Assembly (NCBI GenBank): GCA_963682025.1
Contig: OY821520.1
Span: 138,392,738-138,456,737 of the forward strand
DNA from: Cordilura impudica
Lineage: Eukaryota > Arthropoda > Insecta > Diptera > Scathophagidae
Reading direction: 5' to 3'
Length of the DNA: 64,000 nt
Part shown: one piece after another, positions 45,399 to 53,421 of the stretch
Layout of the letters: every line of letters starts with the position of its first letter
Numbering within the stretch: position 1 is the first letter of the stretch
Program-made: the position numbers and the translations under genes
The notes under the pieces: model-generated
The model's database searches: none
What the model saw: the letters and a program-made list of their open reading frames with translations, nothing else
Told to the model about the DNA's origin: nothing

Positions 45399-48388
45399 CC
45401 GAAATAGCAATAACATATTAAAAATTAAGTGTAGGTAAAATTCATAATATGCCCGGTCCTGAAAGGACTTACAGGTCAAAATATACACCAAAATTAAGAT
45501 AGTGGACCCAGCATTCATCCAGTTGTAAATACCAACATTATACAGATCAACAAAATATACAAAAACGAATAGGTTCATAACGGGTTAATGGAATTCGGAT
45601 TTTGGGATTTCATATAAAAGGAACTCAACAAAGCTTTCCAATGATATATATATATTGCTGAAAACCGATACTAAATACAGTTATATACAAGTGTAAGATT
45701 TGTCGGTCCATAACCCCTAAAATAAGCTCAACCGAAAAAAATATTTCTCAAGAATCGCAATAAAATGTTATATAAGTTGTTAAAATTTGGAAAGATCGGG
45801 GTGTCGCCCTTAAACTAGACCTAAGCTTAAATTACTTATTAATGTTATTTCTTAAAAATGTTGAACCGCCATCATTCATTAATTTTTTTTTTTTTTAAAC
45901 AAATATTTTTGCGGTCACAAGGCCCGTTTGTTTCAAGTTTTTTTTTAAAACGCTTTCTAAATGCAGGTAATTAGGATATCTAAAGGCTTATTAGGCATTA
46001 AACTAGTAGTAACTATTTAAGTAATGAACAATAATTGAAAACTAGGGCCATTAGCTTTAAAATCAGTTTACAGTATTTCAATTATACGATTATTTTGGTA
46101 TAAGATAGACATTTTTGCGAGGTAATAAATTGAAGTATGTTGATCCTGCAATATCAATAACCAATTTTTTTGCCCCAACTCTGTTTTGGCTGTTATCACT
46201 TGTTACCACAGAATATATCATAAAAAAATATATATATTTATAAAACAATACATATTGATTTATAAGGAATAAATACAGTAATACAGGAATAGATGTCGCG
46301 CTAAATCAGCACTGCAATTACAGGTTAAGAATTAATTTGTTTTTTTTTTTAATTCTAATTTTTAACTAGTTTTGTGTACTGCACTTAAAAATAAGTTTAT
46401 CCAAATTTTCATTAAGATGAAAAAATTTATGTACGGTAATTTTCTGTTTTTTTTTTACATAAAAAAAAAAAAAATCATATCAATAACAGGGAACAAGTCT
46501 AGTTTAGTGGCTATACCCCGATTTTTTTGGAGGGGATAGGGGTTTTGGTGTGATTTAAGAGAAATATTTTTTTTTCGGTCGGACCTATTTTCGGAGTTAT
46601 GGACCGACAAACTTTGACCTTGATTTGTATATTACTTTGTTAATTGTTATCGAATTTCAGCAATATATATATATCATTGGAAAGCTTACTTGAGTGCCTC
46701 TTATTTGTTATTTCAAAATTTTAAATCCATTAACCCATTATGAACTTTACATTTTTTTTTTTTCGGATAAGTCACATTATCTCATAAAATGATCTATATA
46801 ATGTTGGTATTTACCAACTGTGTGATAAGTGGGTCCACTAGCTTCATTTTGATGTATGTTTTAACCTCTTAGCCCTATTAGTACCGGAGATGTTAGGGAT
46901 TTTACCTACACTTTTTAATTTTTTTTTTTCGCGAAATTAACCCATAACATATTTTACTATTATTATACTCTCATTTATTCGGCCTGTTATGAATTTTAGA
47001 AAATGAAACATTTTTCCTTTTTGTTGGAATTATAACATTACTTATATTTTGTTTTCCGCCAGCGGCACTTTTTTCAAAAAAAAAAAAAATTCAATTTATC
47101 TTTTCATCTGTAACATTTTTCTCACTTCCTGCCAGTGGCGAGTCTGAATTATTTTCGGAATCCAGTTCTTCCTCCGCAGCTAAATTTTGTAATTCTTCAT
47201 GATTTGTTGACGGTTTCATGGGATTTTTAAAAAAAAATTTCATAATAGGAGGGATAAGAGTAGAATAATAGTATATTATGGGTTGATTTTAGCATAAAAA
47301 TAGAAAATGTATAATTTGGAAAATTTTCGTTCGAAAAATTTTTCATAATAGGACGGATAAATAAGAGTAGAATAGTAGATATTAGAAATAAATCCCTAAT
47401 ATCTCCGGTCCCAAGTGGTCAAAACATACATCGAAATGAAGCTAGTACACCCAGTTATCACACAGTTGATGTAAATACCAACATCATATAGATCATTTTG
47501 AGATAATGAGACGTTTACGAAAAAAAAATTGCAAAAAAATACAAAAATATTAATAGGTTCACAATGGGTTAATGGATTTAAAATTTTGAAATACCAAATG
47601 AAAGGCACTCAAGTAAGCTTCCCAACGATATATATATTGCTGAAATCCGATAACAGTTATGTGCAAATCAAGGTCAAACTTTTGTCGGTCCATAACTCTG
47701 AAAATAGGTGCGACCGAAAAAAAAACTATTTCTCCTAAATCACACCAAAAGCCCCTATCACCTCCAAAAAAAATTAAAGAAATTGGGGAGTAGCCACTAA
47801 ACTAGACTTAAGCTATAGAAACACAAAATAATTGCCGAACGATTGGCAACACGATAAATTGTAAGAGATTATGATGCTTACAAAATGGCTACACTACATT
47901 TTATCTGAGAAGCATGTATGAACACACTTTTTTCACACTGAACATTTTTCTTGCATAAAAAAAAAATAAATAATTGCAATACATTGCACATTTTAACTCT
48001 ATTCGGGTTTTTAGTTTATAAAATGTTCTTGAGAATTTTTCCACTCTTATATTTTAGAAGCATATTAGATACATACCCATAGCCACCGCTTCCACGGTCT
48101 TGCCAGCCAGTTCCGCCACCACCACGAGAACCAGAATCATAACCTGAACAAAAGCAATATTAGTTTTTAATTTAAATAAAATACGCTTTAAATTTACCTC
48201 CTGGCTTACCAAAAGAAGGTGGGGGTTTACTATATGGTCCACTTCCACCACCATCAGACATTTGAAAATTAGGAGGAGGAACGGAAAAATTATTATATCC
48301 TCCGCCACCTTGTCCACCACCGTACCCTTATTTCAAAAAAAAAAATTACAAAAATTCATATGCTATTATTAATGAACTTACGATCCAT
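29545..48388 (-). CDS. caz: cabeza, FUS/EWS/TAF15-family RNA-binding protein (six coding exons)
   Basis: Nuclear RNA/ssDNA-binding protein of the FET family, acting in transcription and RNA processing and important in neurons. Exons: 48388-48382, 48326-48198, 48143-48077, 44255-44221, 39764-39610, 30348-29545. Every junction is GT..AG and every phase joins (1,1,2,1,0). The sum is 1197 nt, giving 398 aa, against 399 aa as I recall for Drosophila Caz. Order: Gly/Tyr/Gln-rich low-complexity N-terminus (residues 1-103); RRM (about 104-189, RNP2 IFVSGM, RNP1 KGEATVTY); RGG-rich linker; RanBP2-type zinc finger (about 278-305, WKCSSC..NECNRC); RGG tail; and C-terminal RSRPY, a PY nuclear localisation signal. 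Introns are 55, 54, 3821, 4456 and 9261 bp; the three large ones are full of transposons. The gene appears intact. Confidence 0.93.
31809..32415. repeat. Second copy of the ~115-bp satellite-bearing repeat
   Basis: Same opening (CTGCCATGGGGCAACCC), about five units of CTGAAACTTGG..GTTGTGACCAAAGATTAA..GTCACGCACAGTCACGGAGTGATT, and the same closing (TTTTAATAAAAACTTTGTTTTATGG) as 9580-10165. The units are diverged from each other and from the other locus. Confidence 0.85.
33166..33636. mobile_element. Harbinger-type MITE inserted in LINE-D ORF1
   Basis: TTA duplications are at 33163-33165 and 33637-33639. The intact LINE copies at 50.6 and 57.4 kb provide the empty site: CAGCTGG-TTA-GCATATGT on this strand. 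The ends GTCCGAGTTCACACAAGGC and (reverse complement) TTCGAGGGTCACACAAGGC are inverted. The interior is related to the MITE at 24920-25319, including the ATGGCCTTTAAA segment. Non-autonomous. Confidence 0.88.
33834..35157. mobile_element. Harbinger elements in tandem (two partial copies) inside the hAT
   Basis: Copy 1 starts after TTA at 33831 with GTCTGGGTTCAGACAAGGC. An identical start occurs after TTA at about 34620, so copy 2 begins before copy 1 has a right end. The right terminus (GTTGCCTAGTGTGAACTCGGAC before TTA) appears twice, at about 35062-35082 and 35137-35157, as a 76-bp direct duplication. This pattern suggests unequal exchange or insertion into a sister copy. Confidence 0.75.
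34101..34355 (-). pseudogene. MADF-domain protein fragment (Harbinger accessory protein)
   Basis: 84 residues starting [20 protein letters not shown], with the MADF pattern of spaced Trp/Leu/Tyr: [43 protein letters not shown] proteins bind DNA and in PIF/Harbinger transposons assist the transposase. Only the MADF part remains. The protein stops at 34101 and the DDE nuclease gene is missing. Initiation ATG and position match the relic at about 25163. Could be expressed but probably a fragment. Confidence 0.75.
35993..36224. mobile_element. 232-bp palindromic-end MITE inserted in LINE-D ORF1
   Basis: The perfect inverted ends GGGCCAAATCACCGCATTCG and CGAATGCGGTGATTTGGCCC are flanked by CTG on both sides (35990-35992 and 36225-36227). 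LINE-E has a single CTG there, giving a 3-bp target duplication. Inside, TCGATCGAAAT and ATTTCGATTGA are further inverted blocks. The 3-bp duplication suggests a PIF/Harbinger-type mobiliser, though CTG is not the usual TWA. Confidence 0.85.
37076..37694. other. caz: Non-coding part of caz intron 5
   Basis: AT-rich, with a slightly GC-richer island near 37320-37450 (GTAAGTGTCATTTCGGTAAGG). Nothing identified. Confidence 0.3.
37695..38490 (-). repeat. DINE-1/mini-me-like dispersed repeat, copy 2
   Basis: The left end reads ACAAGTAAGAAAATTATAGTCGGTTTAGACCGACTAT: CAAGTAAGA plus a hairpin, which is the 3' end of the element on the minus strand. The right part contains ACAGACGGACGGACGGACAGCG, GACCTACACCCATC (reverse) and ends GTGGTATAGGGTATAAT. 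It is the reverse-orientation relative of 28056-28975. The GACGGACG tract and (TA)-rich part are features described for mini-me elements of flies. No coding. Confidence 0.65.
38540..39200 (+). pseudogene. Tc1 transposase remnant
   Basis: Pieces on the plus strand follow Tc1 order: [10 protein letters not shown] (about 38940-38970), [20 protein letters not shown] (about 38995-39050; catalytic Asp in TDES) and [13 protein letters not shown] (about 39090-39130), then YGVGSI. Stops and frameshifts interrupt it. No C-terminal catalytic Glu region or clear TIRs remain. Confidence 0.75.
39610..39764 (-). CDS. caz: caz coding exon 5 (first half of the RRM)
   Basis: 155 nt between acceptor TTACAG and donor AAG|GTAATTAAT. 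It encodes the end of the Gly/Ser-rich N-terminus and the start of the [39 protein letters not shown]2 (IFVSGM) is intact. It is entered in phase 1 (G|GA) and left in phase 0. Confidence 0.95.
40801..40831. repeat. Poly-A tract in caz intron 4
   Basis: About 30 A on the plus strand. No retrotransposon body was found to its left. Similar tracts occur at about 43897-43926 and 45360-45393. Length is uncertain in any assembly. Confidence 0.7.
41099..42739 (+). mobile_element. Tc1 element E with IR/DR ends, nearly intact (1641 bp)
   Basis: TA duplications are at 41097-41098 and 42740-42741. Each ~210-220 bp terminal region carries two copies of the motif GTGGACAGTAAAATAGGTG: outer left about 41104, inner left about 41295, inner right 42520-42538 and outer right 42717-42735 (reverse complement). 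This four-site IR/DR layout is that of Minos/Paris/Sleeping Beauty-type Tc1 elements. It sits in caz intron 4, antisense to caz. Confidence 0.92.
41440..42442 (+). pseudogene. Tc1 transposase (DD34E) with two single-base frameshifts
   Basis: The ATG at 41440 starts a paired-like DNA-binding region with two helix-turn-helix parts ([19 protein letters not shown], then [17 protein letters not shown] and [13 protein letters not shown]). Around 41755 the frame slips, [12 protein letters not shown] is read in a second frame, and around 41790 it slips again into the long catalytic frame 41792-42442. Catalytic residues are all present: WTDETK (Asp), RFQQDND (Asp) and [11 protein letters not shown] (Glu), with 34 residues between the last two. 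Only the two nearby slips prevent a ~333-aa protein, so the insertion is young. Confidence 0.9.
42742..44220. other. caz: Left part of caz intron region, no recognised feature
   Basis: AT-rich intron sequence with a ~30-base A tract at about 43897-43926. Nothing else identified. Confidence 0.4.
44221..44255 (-). CDS. caz: caz coding exon 4 (35-nt microexon)
   Basis: Bounded by CCTATTTTAG and AAAG|GTAAAAAC. It encodes (G)[11 protein letters not shown](G), matching a segment I recall in fly Caz (..YGNGGASKDSYNKG). Length and phases (2 in, 1 out) are exactly those needed to join exons 3 and 5. Too short to be found by open-frame length. Confidence 0.88.
45160..45822. mobile_element. Foldback element G in caz intron 3
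   Basis: The ends are inverted: AGTCTACTTTAAGGGCGACAC at 45160 and, reverse-complemented from 45822, AGGTCTAGTTTAAGGGCGACAC. Deeper in each arm is TTATTTTCGGAGTTATGGACCGACAAA (left) or its inverse (right, about 45695-45740). The arms are unequal and a poly-A tract (45360-45393) sits between, so it looks like a deletion derivative of the longer element at 46496-47808. No coding capacity. Confidence 0.8.
46496..47808. mobile_element. Foldback element H: 1.3 kb long inverted repeat in caz intron 3
   Basis: The left arm from AGTCTAGTTTAGTGGCTA (46496) and the right arm (reverse complement from 47808) match for several hundred bases. Shared blocks in order are GGAGGTGATAGGGG / GTGTGATTTA.GAGAAATA / GGTCG.ACCTATTTT / GAGTTATGGACCGACAAA / GACCTTGATTTG / CAATATATATAT / AAGCTTACTTGAGTGCC / AATCCATTAACCCATT / TTGGTATTTAC. 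The two arms almost meet at about 47000-47230. It shares termini and internal blocks with element G. It would transcribe as a very long hairpin within the caz pre-mRNA. Confidence 0.88.
48077..48143 (-). CDS. caz: caz coding exon 3
   Basis: 67 nt between TTGTTCAG and ATGG|GTATGTAT. It encodes (G)[21 protein letters not shown](G), part of the Gly/Tyr-rich low-complexity domain. Phases 1 in and 2 out fit its neighbours. Confidence 0.92.
48198..48326 (-). CDS. caz: caz coding exon 2
   Basis: 129 nt between AAATAAG and CCAGGAG|GTAAATTT. It encodes [20 protein letters not shown], then [20 protein letters not shown] and PGG, the prion-like N-terminus of Caz. It is separated from exon 3 by a 54-bp intron. 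Confidence 0.92.
48382..48388 (-). CDS. caz: caz coding exon 1 (start codon, 7 nt)
   Basis: ATGGATC|GTAAGT: the start codon, one further codon and the first base of an Arg codon, then a consensus donor. It gives MDRYGGG.., parallel to MERGGYGGG as I recall for Drosophila Caz. The phase (1) is what exon 2 needs and the intron is 55 bp. This start is chosen because it makes the total frame close exactly. Confidence 0.85.
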
Positions 48389-48623
48389 ATTATATTTAAC
48401 AATTAAAATTTGAACGTGGTAAAACTATGTATCTACGTTTTTCGATACCACTTAATACAAAGCGACCTTTACAAATCACATATAAAATACGATTGAAAGA
48501 AAAATGAAAATTTTTTTCTATCCTAATCTATTACAATTAATGAAAAAATGGCGGTAGCATAACGTAGATTTTTGGTGATGCCATAATTTTTAATATTTAG
48601 TTATATAATATAGTTCATCTTTA

Positions 48624-49082
48624 CGTGATGTCTCGACTAGCCATAAACCATGGCAATGTTCAAGCCAATGGCTAGTGAAGATCGCTAATGTTCATGTCAT
48701 GACTAAAAAATCCAACTTTTTGTCATGACAGAAAGTCTGACAAACACTTAGCCATTAATTTAGTGTTGCATTCGATTTTGACGTTTAAGTATATTAAAAT
48801 GGCGCAAATTAAATTAAGGCGAAATTATTAATTTCATTCTAAAAAAGGATTCATCCAAAATCTCGTGCTTTTTCTTTAATTTTTTTCTTCTTCAATTTAT
48901 ATTAGATTTTTCAACTCTTTTAAAGCATTGAGTACAAGAATGCATTTTTTTGTTTACGGTTCAAAGATATTTTGGAAATGAAATGTGTAAACATAGTTTA
49001 CCCACTTCGCGTTTTGTCTCATATCGTTTATCTGACTTGAACATAAACATTGCCATGAAATATAGCTAGTCGAGACACCGTG
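48624..49082. mobile_element. 459-bp MITE upstream of caz
   Basis: The ends CGTGATGTCTCGACTAGC and (reverse complement) CACGGTGTCTCGACTAGC share 14-15 of 18 bases. CCATGGCAATGTTCAA-type blocks follow in both arms. TA is on both sides (48622-48623, 49083-49084), suggesting a Tc1/mariner mobiliser. It starts about 235 bp upstream of the caz ATG, so it lies in or next to the caz promoter. Confidence 0.75.
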
Positions 49083-49084
49083 TA

Positions 49085-49273
49085 AAGCCCTAAACACATA
49101 ACGGCGAGTTGCGAGTGTGAGTAAAAGCTAAGCTTTTTGCTTGCGAAAATTTGTGCTTTTGCGCATAAACAAAATCATCAAAATGCTTTCGAGCAGCTGA
49201 TTGTCCTACTGTCAAGCCCTAATCACATTCACTGCGAGTTGCGAGTGCGAGAAAAAACGAGAATGAGACAGTA
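49085..49273. repeat. Short repeat pair before the LINE array
   Basis: AAGCCCTAA(A/T)CACA..GCGAGTTGCGAGTG occurs at about 49086-49120 and again at about 49215-49250 as a direct repeat with an AT-rich middle. Probably a decayed MITE. It ends where (TATTA)n begins. Confidence 0.5.
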
Positions 49274-49380
49274 TTATATTATATTATATATTATATTATA
49301 TTATATTACATTATATTATATTATATTATATTATATTATATTATATTATATTATATTATATTATATTATATTATATTATA
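49274..49380. repeat. (TATTA)n array 1, about 107 bp
   Basis: Pentanucleotide repeat with one register slip and one C interruption. It abuts the first base of LINE-E. Confidence 0.95.
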
Positions 49381-49416
49381 TCAGTTCGAATCTAATTCTC
49401 TTTACGAACGGTCGTG
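49381..49416 (+). promoter_or_regulatory. Internal Pol II promoter of LINE-E: Inr + DPE
   Basis: The element starts with TCAGT, the arthropod initiator (A+1 at 49383). GGTCGTG lies at 49410-49416, exactly +28 to +34, matching the downstream promoter element position and sequence (RGWCGTG) known for jockey-type and I elements. This allows transcription to start at the first bases, so promoter and full 5' end are copied. Confidence 0.75.
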
Positions 49417-49558
49417 TAAATAATTAAAGCGCTTAGAGTACAACTATTTAAAATTAATAACAAGTGTATATTTTTGTTTTTGCAATTGCCTATTCTTGAT
49501 CTCATTTGAACTCACGTGGTAGTCAATTCAGCTTAAAACAGGAATAAAAAATCTAGCG

Positions 49559-50737
49559 ATGGCCCGAGGGGCCAAATCTTCATCAAAAAGAAAGCTCCTT
49601 GCCAACAAGAAGATGACTAAACTTCCTCCGGGTTTTAACCCGAATATCGCGTCAACTTCAAGCAACAGATTTAGCCTGCTTGCTGGCCTTAATGATATGG
49701 ACGTAACTCCTATATCAAATATCAACGAGGTTAAACAACACAAACCTCCACCTATTGTTGTTGAAGCTAACGCCTCATTTACAGAAATACAAAAACTACT
49801 TGGTAAAGACTGTATTTTCAAACGTACTTCAATTGGTACTAAAATTTTTGCTCCAAGTAAAGAAATGTACGAATGCTACAAGCAAATTCTTAAAGAGAGT
49901 AAGTTGGAGTTTCACTCTTATGGCTCCAAAGATAATAGGTTATACACCACTTTTTTACACGGTTTACCCCGCATAAAAACTGAGGACATCACCGCAGAGC
50001 TAAAAAACTATAACCTGTCCCCTTCTTCAGTAGCTGAAATAATCACCAAATTCAGTTCGAACAACAATGCAGTTTACAAAGTTCAATTTGTACGTAAAAA
50101 TTTTAACCCAACTGCCTTAAGAAACGTAAGAACAATTTCAAATATTATAATTTCCTGGAAAAAATACAAATCTAAATCCAGAAATAAACCAACTCAATGC
50201 TGGAACTGCTTAATGTATGGCCATGGAGGTGAACATTGTCATCGTAGTGCTGCGTGTATGATATGTGCAGAACAACATCATACAAGTGTGTGTCCGTTTA
50301 ACACAAATGAAAAAAGACCAGCTGTTTTTACATGCTTTAATTGCAAAAAACATGGAAAAGAGAGAACTGATCACTCTGCGAACGACATCAATTGTCCGTT
50401 ACGTTCTCTCTATTTGGAAACTAGAACAAGAGTAACATCTAAAAGTCAGAATACTAGCAGACAACAACAACAAAATAACTCATTTCAATTAAAGGTAGGA
50501 GATTTCCCTAATTTAAGAAACAACTCAAATTGTAATAATAACATCAACAACAACACAATAAATAACAGCAAAGCCACATATGCTAACCAGCTGAGAACAA
50601 ACAACGATTTATTTAGCATCGATGAGCTTTTTGATATTTTCACTACAGCTATGGATGATTTGCATAAGTGCACTTCAAAAGTACAACAAATCAAAGTTGT
50701 AATGTCAATGGTAAAATACGCCCATGGATTATACTAA
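49559..50737 (+). CDS. LINE-E ORF1 (Gag-like nucleic-acid chaperone)
   Basis: 392 aa. The basic N-terminus ([12 protein letters not shown]) is followed by a domain at about 75-205 typical of jockey-type Gag before the knuckles. Zinc knuckles are [14 protein letters not shown] (from residue 214), CMICAEQHHTSVC (from 233) and CFNCKKHGKERTDHSANDINC (from 259). The C-terminal part is Asn/Gln-rich, then ends in a helix-like segment (LFSIDELFDIFTTAMDDLHK). Its role is to bind LINE RNA in the ribonucleoprotein and to help target-primed reverse transcription. It overlaps ORF2 by 14 nt in a different frame, suggesting coupled (re-initiation or frameshift) translation. Intact. Confidence 0.93.
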   Translation: MARGAKSSSKRKLLANKKMTKLPPGFNPNIASTSSNRFSLLAGLNDMDVTPISNINEVKQHKPPPIVVEANASFTEIQKLLGKDCIFKRTSIGTKIFAPSKEMYECYKQILKESKLEFHSYGSKDNRLYTTFLHGLPRIKTEDITAELKNYNLSPSSVAEIITKFSSNNNAVYKVQFVRKNFNPTALRNVRTISNIIISWKKYKSKSRNKPTQCWNCLMYGHGGEHCHRSAACMICAEQHHTSVCPFNTNEKRPAVFTCFNCKKHGKERTDHSANDINCPLRSLYLETRTRVTSKSQNTSRQQQQNNSFQLKVGDFPNLRNNSNCNNNINNNTINNSKATYANQLRTNNDLFSIDELFDIFTTAMDDLHKCTSKVQQIKVVMSMVKYAHGLY

Positions 50738-53393
50738 TAATTTAAACGAATTCAAAATGCTTCACTTGAATGCTAATGGCATTTCAAACTTTTCTAAGTT
50801 AAAACAATTTGAGATACTAATTGAACGAGAAAATATTAAAGTAGCGTCTCTGAATGAAACATTTTTTTCAGAAAATCATAGACCCTACTTTAAAAATTAT
50901 TATTTATATAGAAGTGACAGAACAGATGCAAGAGGAGGAGGAGTAGCTCTGTTAATTCATAAATCTGTCGCTCATAAAAACCTCTTTATATCAAACACCT
51001 CATCAATCGAAAACATCTCAATTGAAGTTATTATAAATAATAGACCTATTGTTGTATCTTCGTTATATTCACCAAGATATACCCATAACTTCTGTGCTGA
51101 TATCTTGAACCTAACACCTTCCACCAAAGAATATATAGTTTTTGGTGACCTAAATGCCAAACATTGTTCATGGAATTGTCGTTCAAATAATACTGCAGGA
51201 ATCGCACTCAACAACCTACAGCAATCAAGCAATTTTTTTATTCACTATCCTAATAGTCCAACCCTATTTCCCCATCAACACAATCGCGAAGCATCCACAG
51301 TCGATATTATTTTAAGTAACTCTGCTTTAAATATAGACGTAAAAACAATGGATTACGAAATACCATCAGACCATCGCCCCATTATATGTACACTTAAAAG
51401 GTCAATGGCCTTGCAGGTTGACCTGAATTATTATGATTATAGTGCAACCAACTGGAACATTTATATGAATTTTTTAGACAATAAAATCACGTTATATTCC
51501 GATATATACAATACCAAGGCAGTAATTGATCAGGAAATCCAAAAATTTATAAATGTAGTTTTCGAAGCAAGGGATGTGTCTACACCTAAAATAACTCAAC
51601 AAAATAATTACACATTACCAGAAAGTACTGTGAAATATATAAAACTAAGAAGAAGCTTTAAAAGAAAAAGCCAACGATCTTCAAATATAGCCGAGCAAAC
51701 TTTTTATAATCAATGTACTAAGTTTCTAAGTAACATGATTGATAAAAGTATTAATTCGGAGCGCAATAAGAAATGGTCTCAATTATTATCCAATTTAAAA
51801 CCAGGTGATAAATCATTTTGGAAAATAAGCAGGAAATTACGAGGAAAAGGAAAAAATCAAATCGCTCACTTCAAAGTTGGAAATACAAAAATAATATCTG
51901 ATAAGGACAAGGCTGAAGTCCTGGCAAATACATTTGTCCAAGCAAATAACCTCACTTCGAACTATAACCACTCGACAGATACACTAATAAATACAACAGT
52001 AAATAATTTTAAGAAGGAAAATTCCAGTTCTGAATCTGCAATTTATACATCTCTTGAAGAAGTAATGAATATTGTCTCATCAATAAAACCCTCAAAATCC
52101 CCTGGTTTTGACAATGTTCCGAACCTGCTATTAAAGAAACTACCACTCAAAGCTCTAAAATTACTGGTTATAATACTTAACAGCTGCATCAAACTCAACT
52201 ATTTCCCAAACCATTTCAAAAATGCTAAGGTTATAGCTGTCAATAAACCTAATAAGCCAAAAAATAACCCAAATAGCTATAGACCTATTAGTTTATTAAG
52301 TAACTTAGGTAAAATATTTGAAAAAATACTACATTATCGTCTTAGTGAATTTGTAACGACCAATTCTATTGTTGCTAAAGAACAATTTGGATTTAAAAAA
52401 GGGCATAGCACTACTCACCAAATAAACAGAATTAAAAATCAAATAATCAGCAATAAAAACAATAAACGTTCAACGGGTCTAATATTGTTGGATATCGAAA
52501 AAGCGTTTGACACCGTTTGGCATAATGGCCTAGTATTTAAACTTCTTGATGCAAATATACCAAAATATTTATGCAAAATTATTTCAGATTTCATTCACGG
52601 CAGAAGCTTTAAAGTTGCGATTAATAATGAAACATCATCTCCAAAAACCATCACCACAGGGTTACCTCAAGGATCAGTCTTGTCGCCATTGCTTTACTCG
52701 ATATATACATCCGATTTCAAAGTTCCGAAGTATATGAAAGTAGCTTACTACGCAGATGATACTGCGTTAATTTCTTCAAACAAACTTACAAGTGCACTCC
52801 TGAAGAAAATGGAAAAGGGACTTGTAAATTGCAGTAAATATTTTCACAAATGGAAAATCAAAATTAATCCAAACAAGACCCAAGCAATTATTTTTCCGTT
52901 CAACAAATCTCCCAAAAGACTGCCAAGACGTCATCTTCATATTGGAAATAATACCATAAATGTACTTAATCATGTCAAATATCTCGGAGTTGTCTTGGAC
53001 AAAAAGCTTACTTTTAAACAACATATTACGGCTACGTGTCAAAAAGCTATAAAATCATTTAAAGCATTATGGCCACTACTAAATAGAAGGTCATTTCTAA
53101 ACCCCAAAAACAAAAATCTACTCTTCAAAAGTGTTATAAGGCCGATATTAACATACGCGTGTCCTATTTGGAGTGACGCTGCCAACTGTCACCTAAAACG
53201 CTTACAAATTATACAAAACAAATGTCTTAAAATGATAAATAAAAAGCCCTGGAGGTATCCTACAAATCTTCTTCATGAAGAAACAGGTTATGAAAAAATT
53301 ATCGATTTCATAACAAGGATTAATAACAATTACTTTGCCAAAATTGAAAATTCCTCTTACCCACTGATAAGAGAATGTAGAGCAATAACGTAA
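50724..53393 (+). CDS. LINE-E ORF2 (APE endonuclease + reverse transcriptase)
   Basis: 889 aa, from the ATG at 50724, inside the last codons of ORF1 (CATGGATTATAC). The endonuclease spans about residues 10-235: LNANGI, SLNETFF (Glu), [12 protein letters not shown] (Asp/Asn), STVDIILSN and PSDHRPI (S215-D216-H217). The RT spans about 440-720: SPGFDNVPN, YRPISLLSNLGKIFEKIL, QFGFKKGHSTTHQ, LDIEKAFDTVW (D590), GLPQGSVLSPLLY and YADD (676-679). The C-terminal thumb and cysteine-poor tail follow, with no RNase H domain visible. Length and order match jockey-clade ORF2. Every catalytic residue I can check is present, so this may be a working enzyme that nicks the target and reverse-transcribes its own RNA. 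Confidence 0.95.
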   Translation: MDYTNNLNEFKMLHLNANGISNFSKLKQFEILIERENIKVASLNETFFSENHRPYFKNYYLYRSDRTDARGGGVALLIHKSVAHKNLFISNTSSIENISIEVIINNRPIVVSSLYSPRYTHNFCADILNLTPSTKEYIVFGDLNAKHCSWNCRSNNTAGIALNNLQQSSNFFIHYPNSPTLFPHQHNREASTVDIILSNSALNIDVKTMDYEIPSDHRPIICTLKRSMALQVDLNYYDYSATNWNIYMNFLDNKITLYSDIYNTKAVIDQEIQKFINVVFEARDVSTPKITQQNNYTLPESTVKYIKLRRSFKRKSQRSSNIAEQTFYNQCTKFLSNMIDKSINSERNKKWSQLLSNLKPGDKSFWKISRKLRGKGKNQIAHFKVGNTKIISDKDKAEVLANTFVQANNLTSNYNHSTDTLINTTVNNFKKENSSSESAIYTSLEEVMNIVSSIKPSKSPGFDNVPNLLLKKLPLKALKLLVIILNSCIKLNYFPNHFKNAKVIAVNKPNKPKNNPNSYRPISLLSNLGKIFEKILHYRLSEFVTTNSIVAKEQFGFKKGHSTTHQINRIKNQIISNKNNKRSTGLILLDIEKAFDTVWHNGLVFKLLDANIPKYLCKIISDFIHGRSFKVAINNETSSPKTITTGLPQGSVLSPLLYSIYTSDFKVPKYMKVAYYADDTALISSNKLTSALLKKMEKGLVNCSKYFHKWKIKINPNKTQAIIFPFNKSPKRLPRRHLHIGNNTINVLNHVKYLGVVLDKKLTFKQHITATCQKAIKSFKALWPLLNRRSFLNPKNKNLLFKSVIRPILTYACPIWSDAANCHLKRLQIIQNKCLKMINKKPWRYPTNLLHEETGYEKIIDFITRINNNYFAKIENSSYPLIRECRAIT

Positions 53394-53421
53394 AATTAAA
53401 AAGAAATCACCAAATTGAAAA

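Noticed and set aside
45160..45822. Poly-A tract at 45360 taken as the tail of a retrotransposon
   Set aside because: It lies inside foldback element G and no retrotransposon body precedes it.
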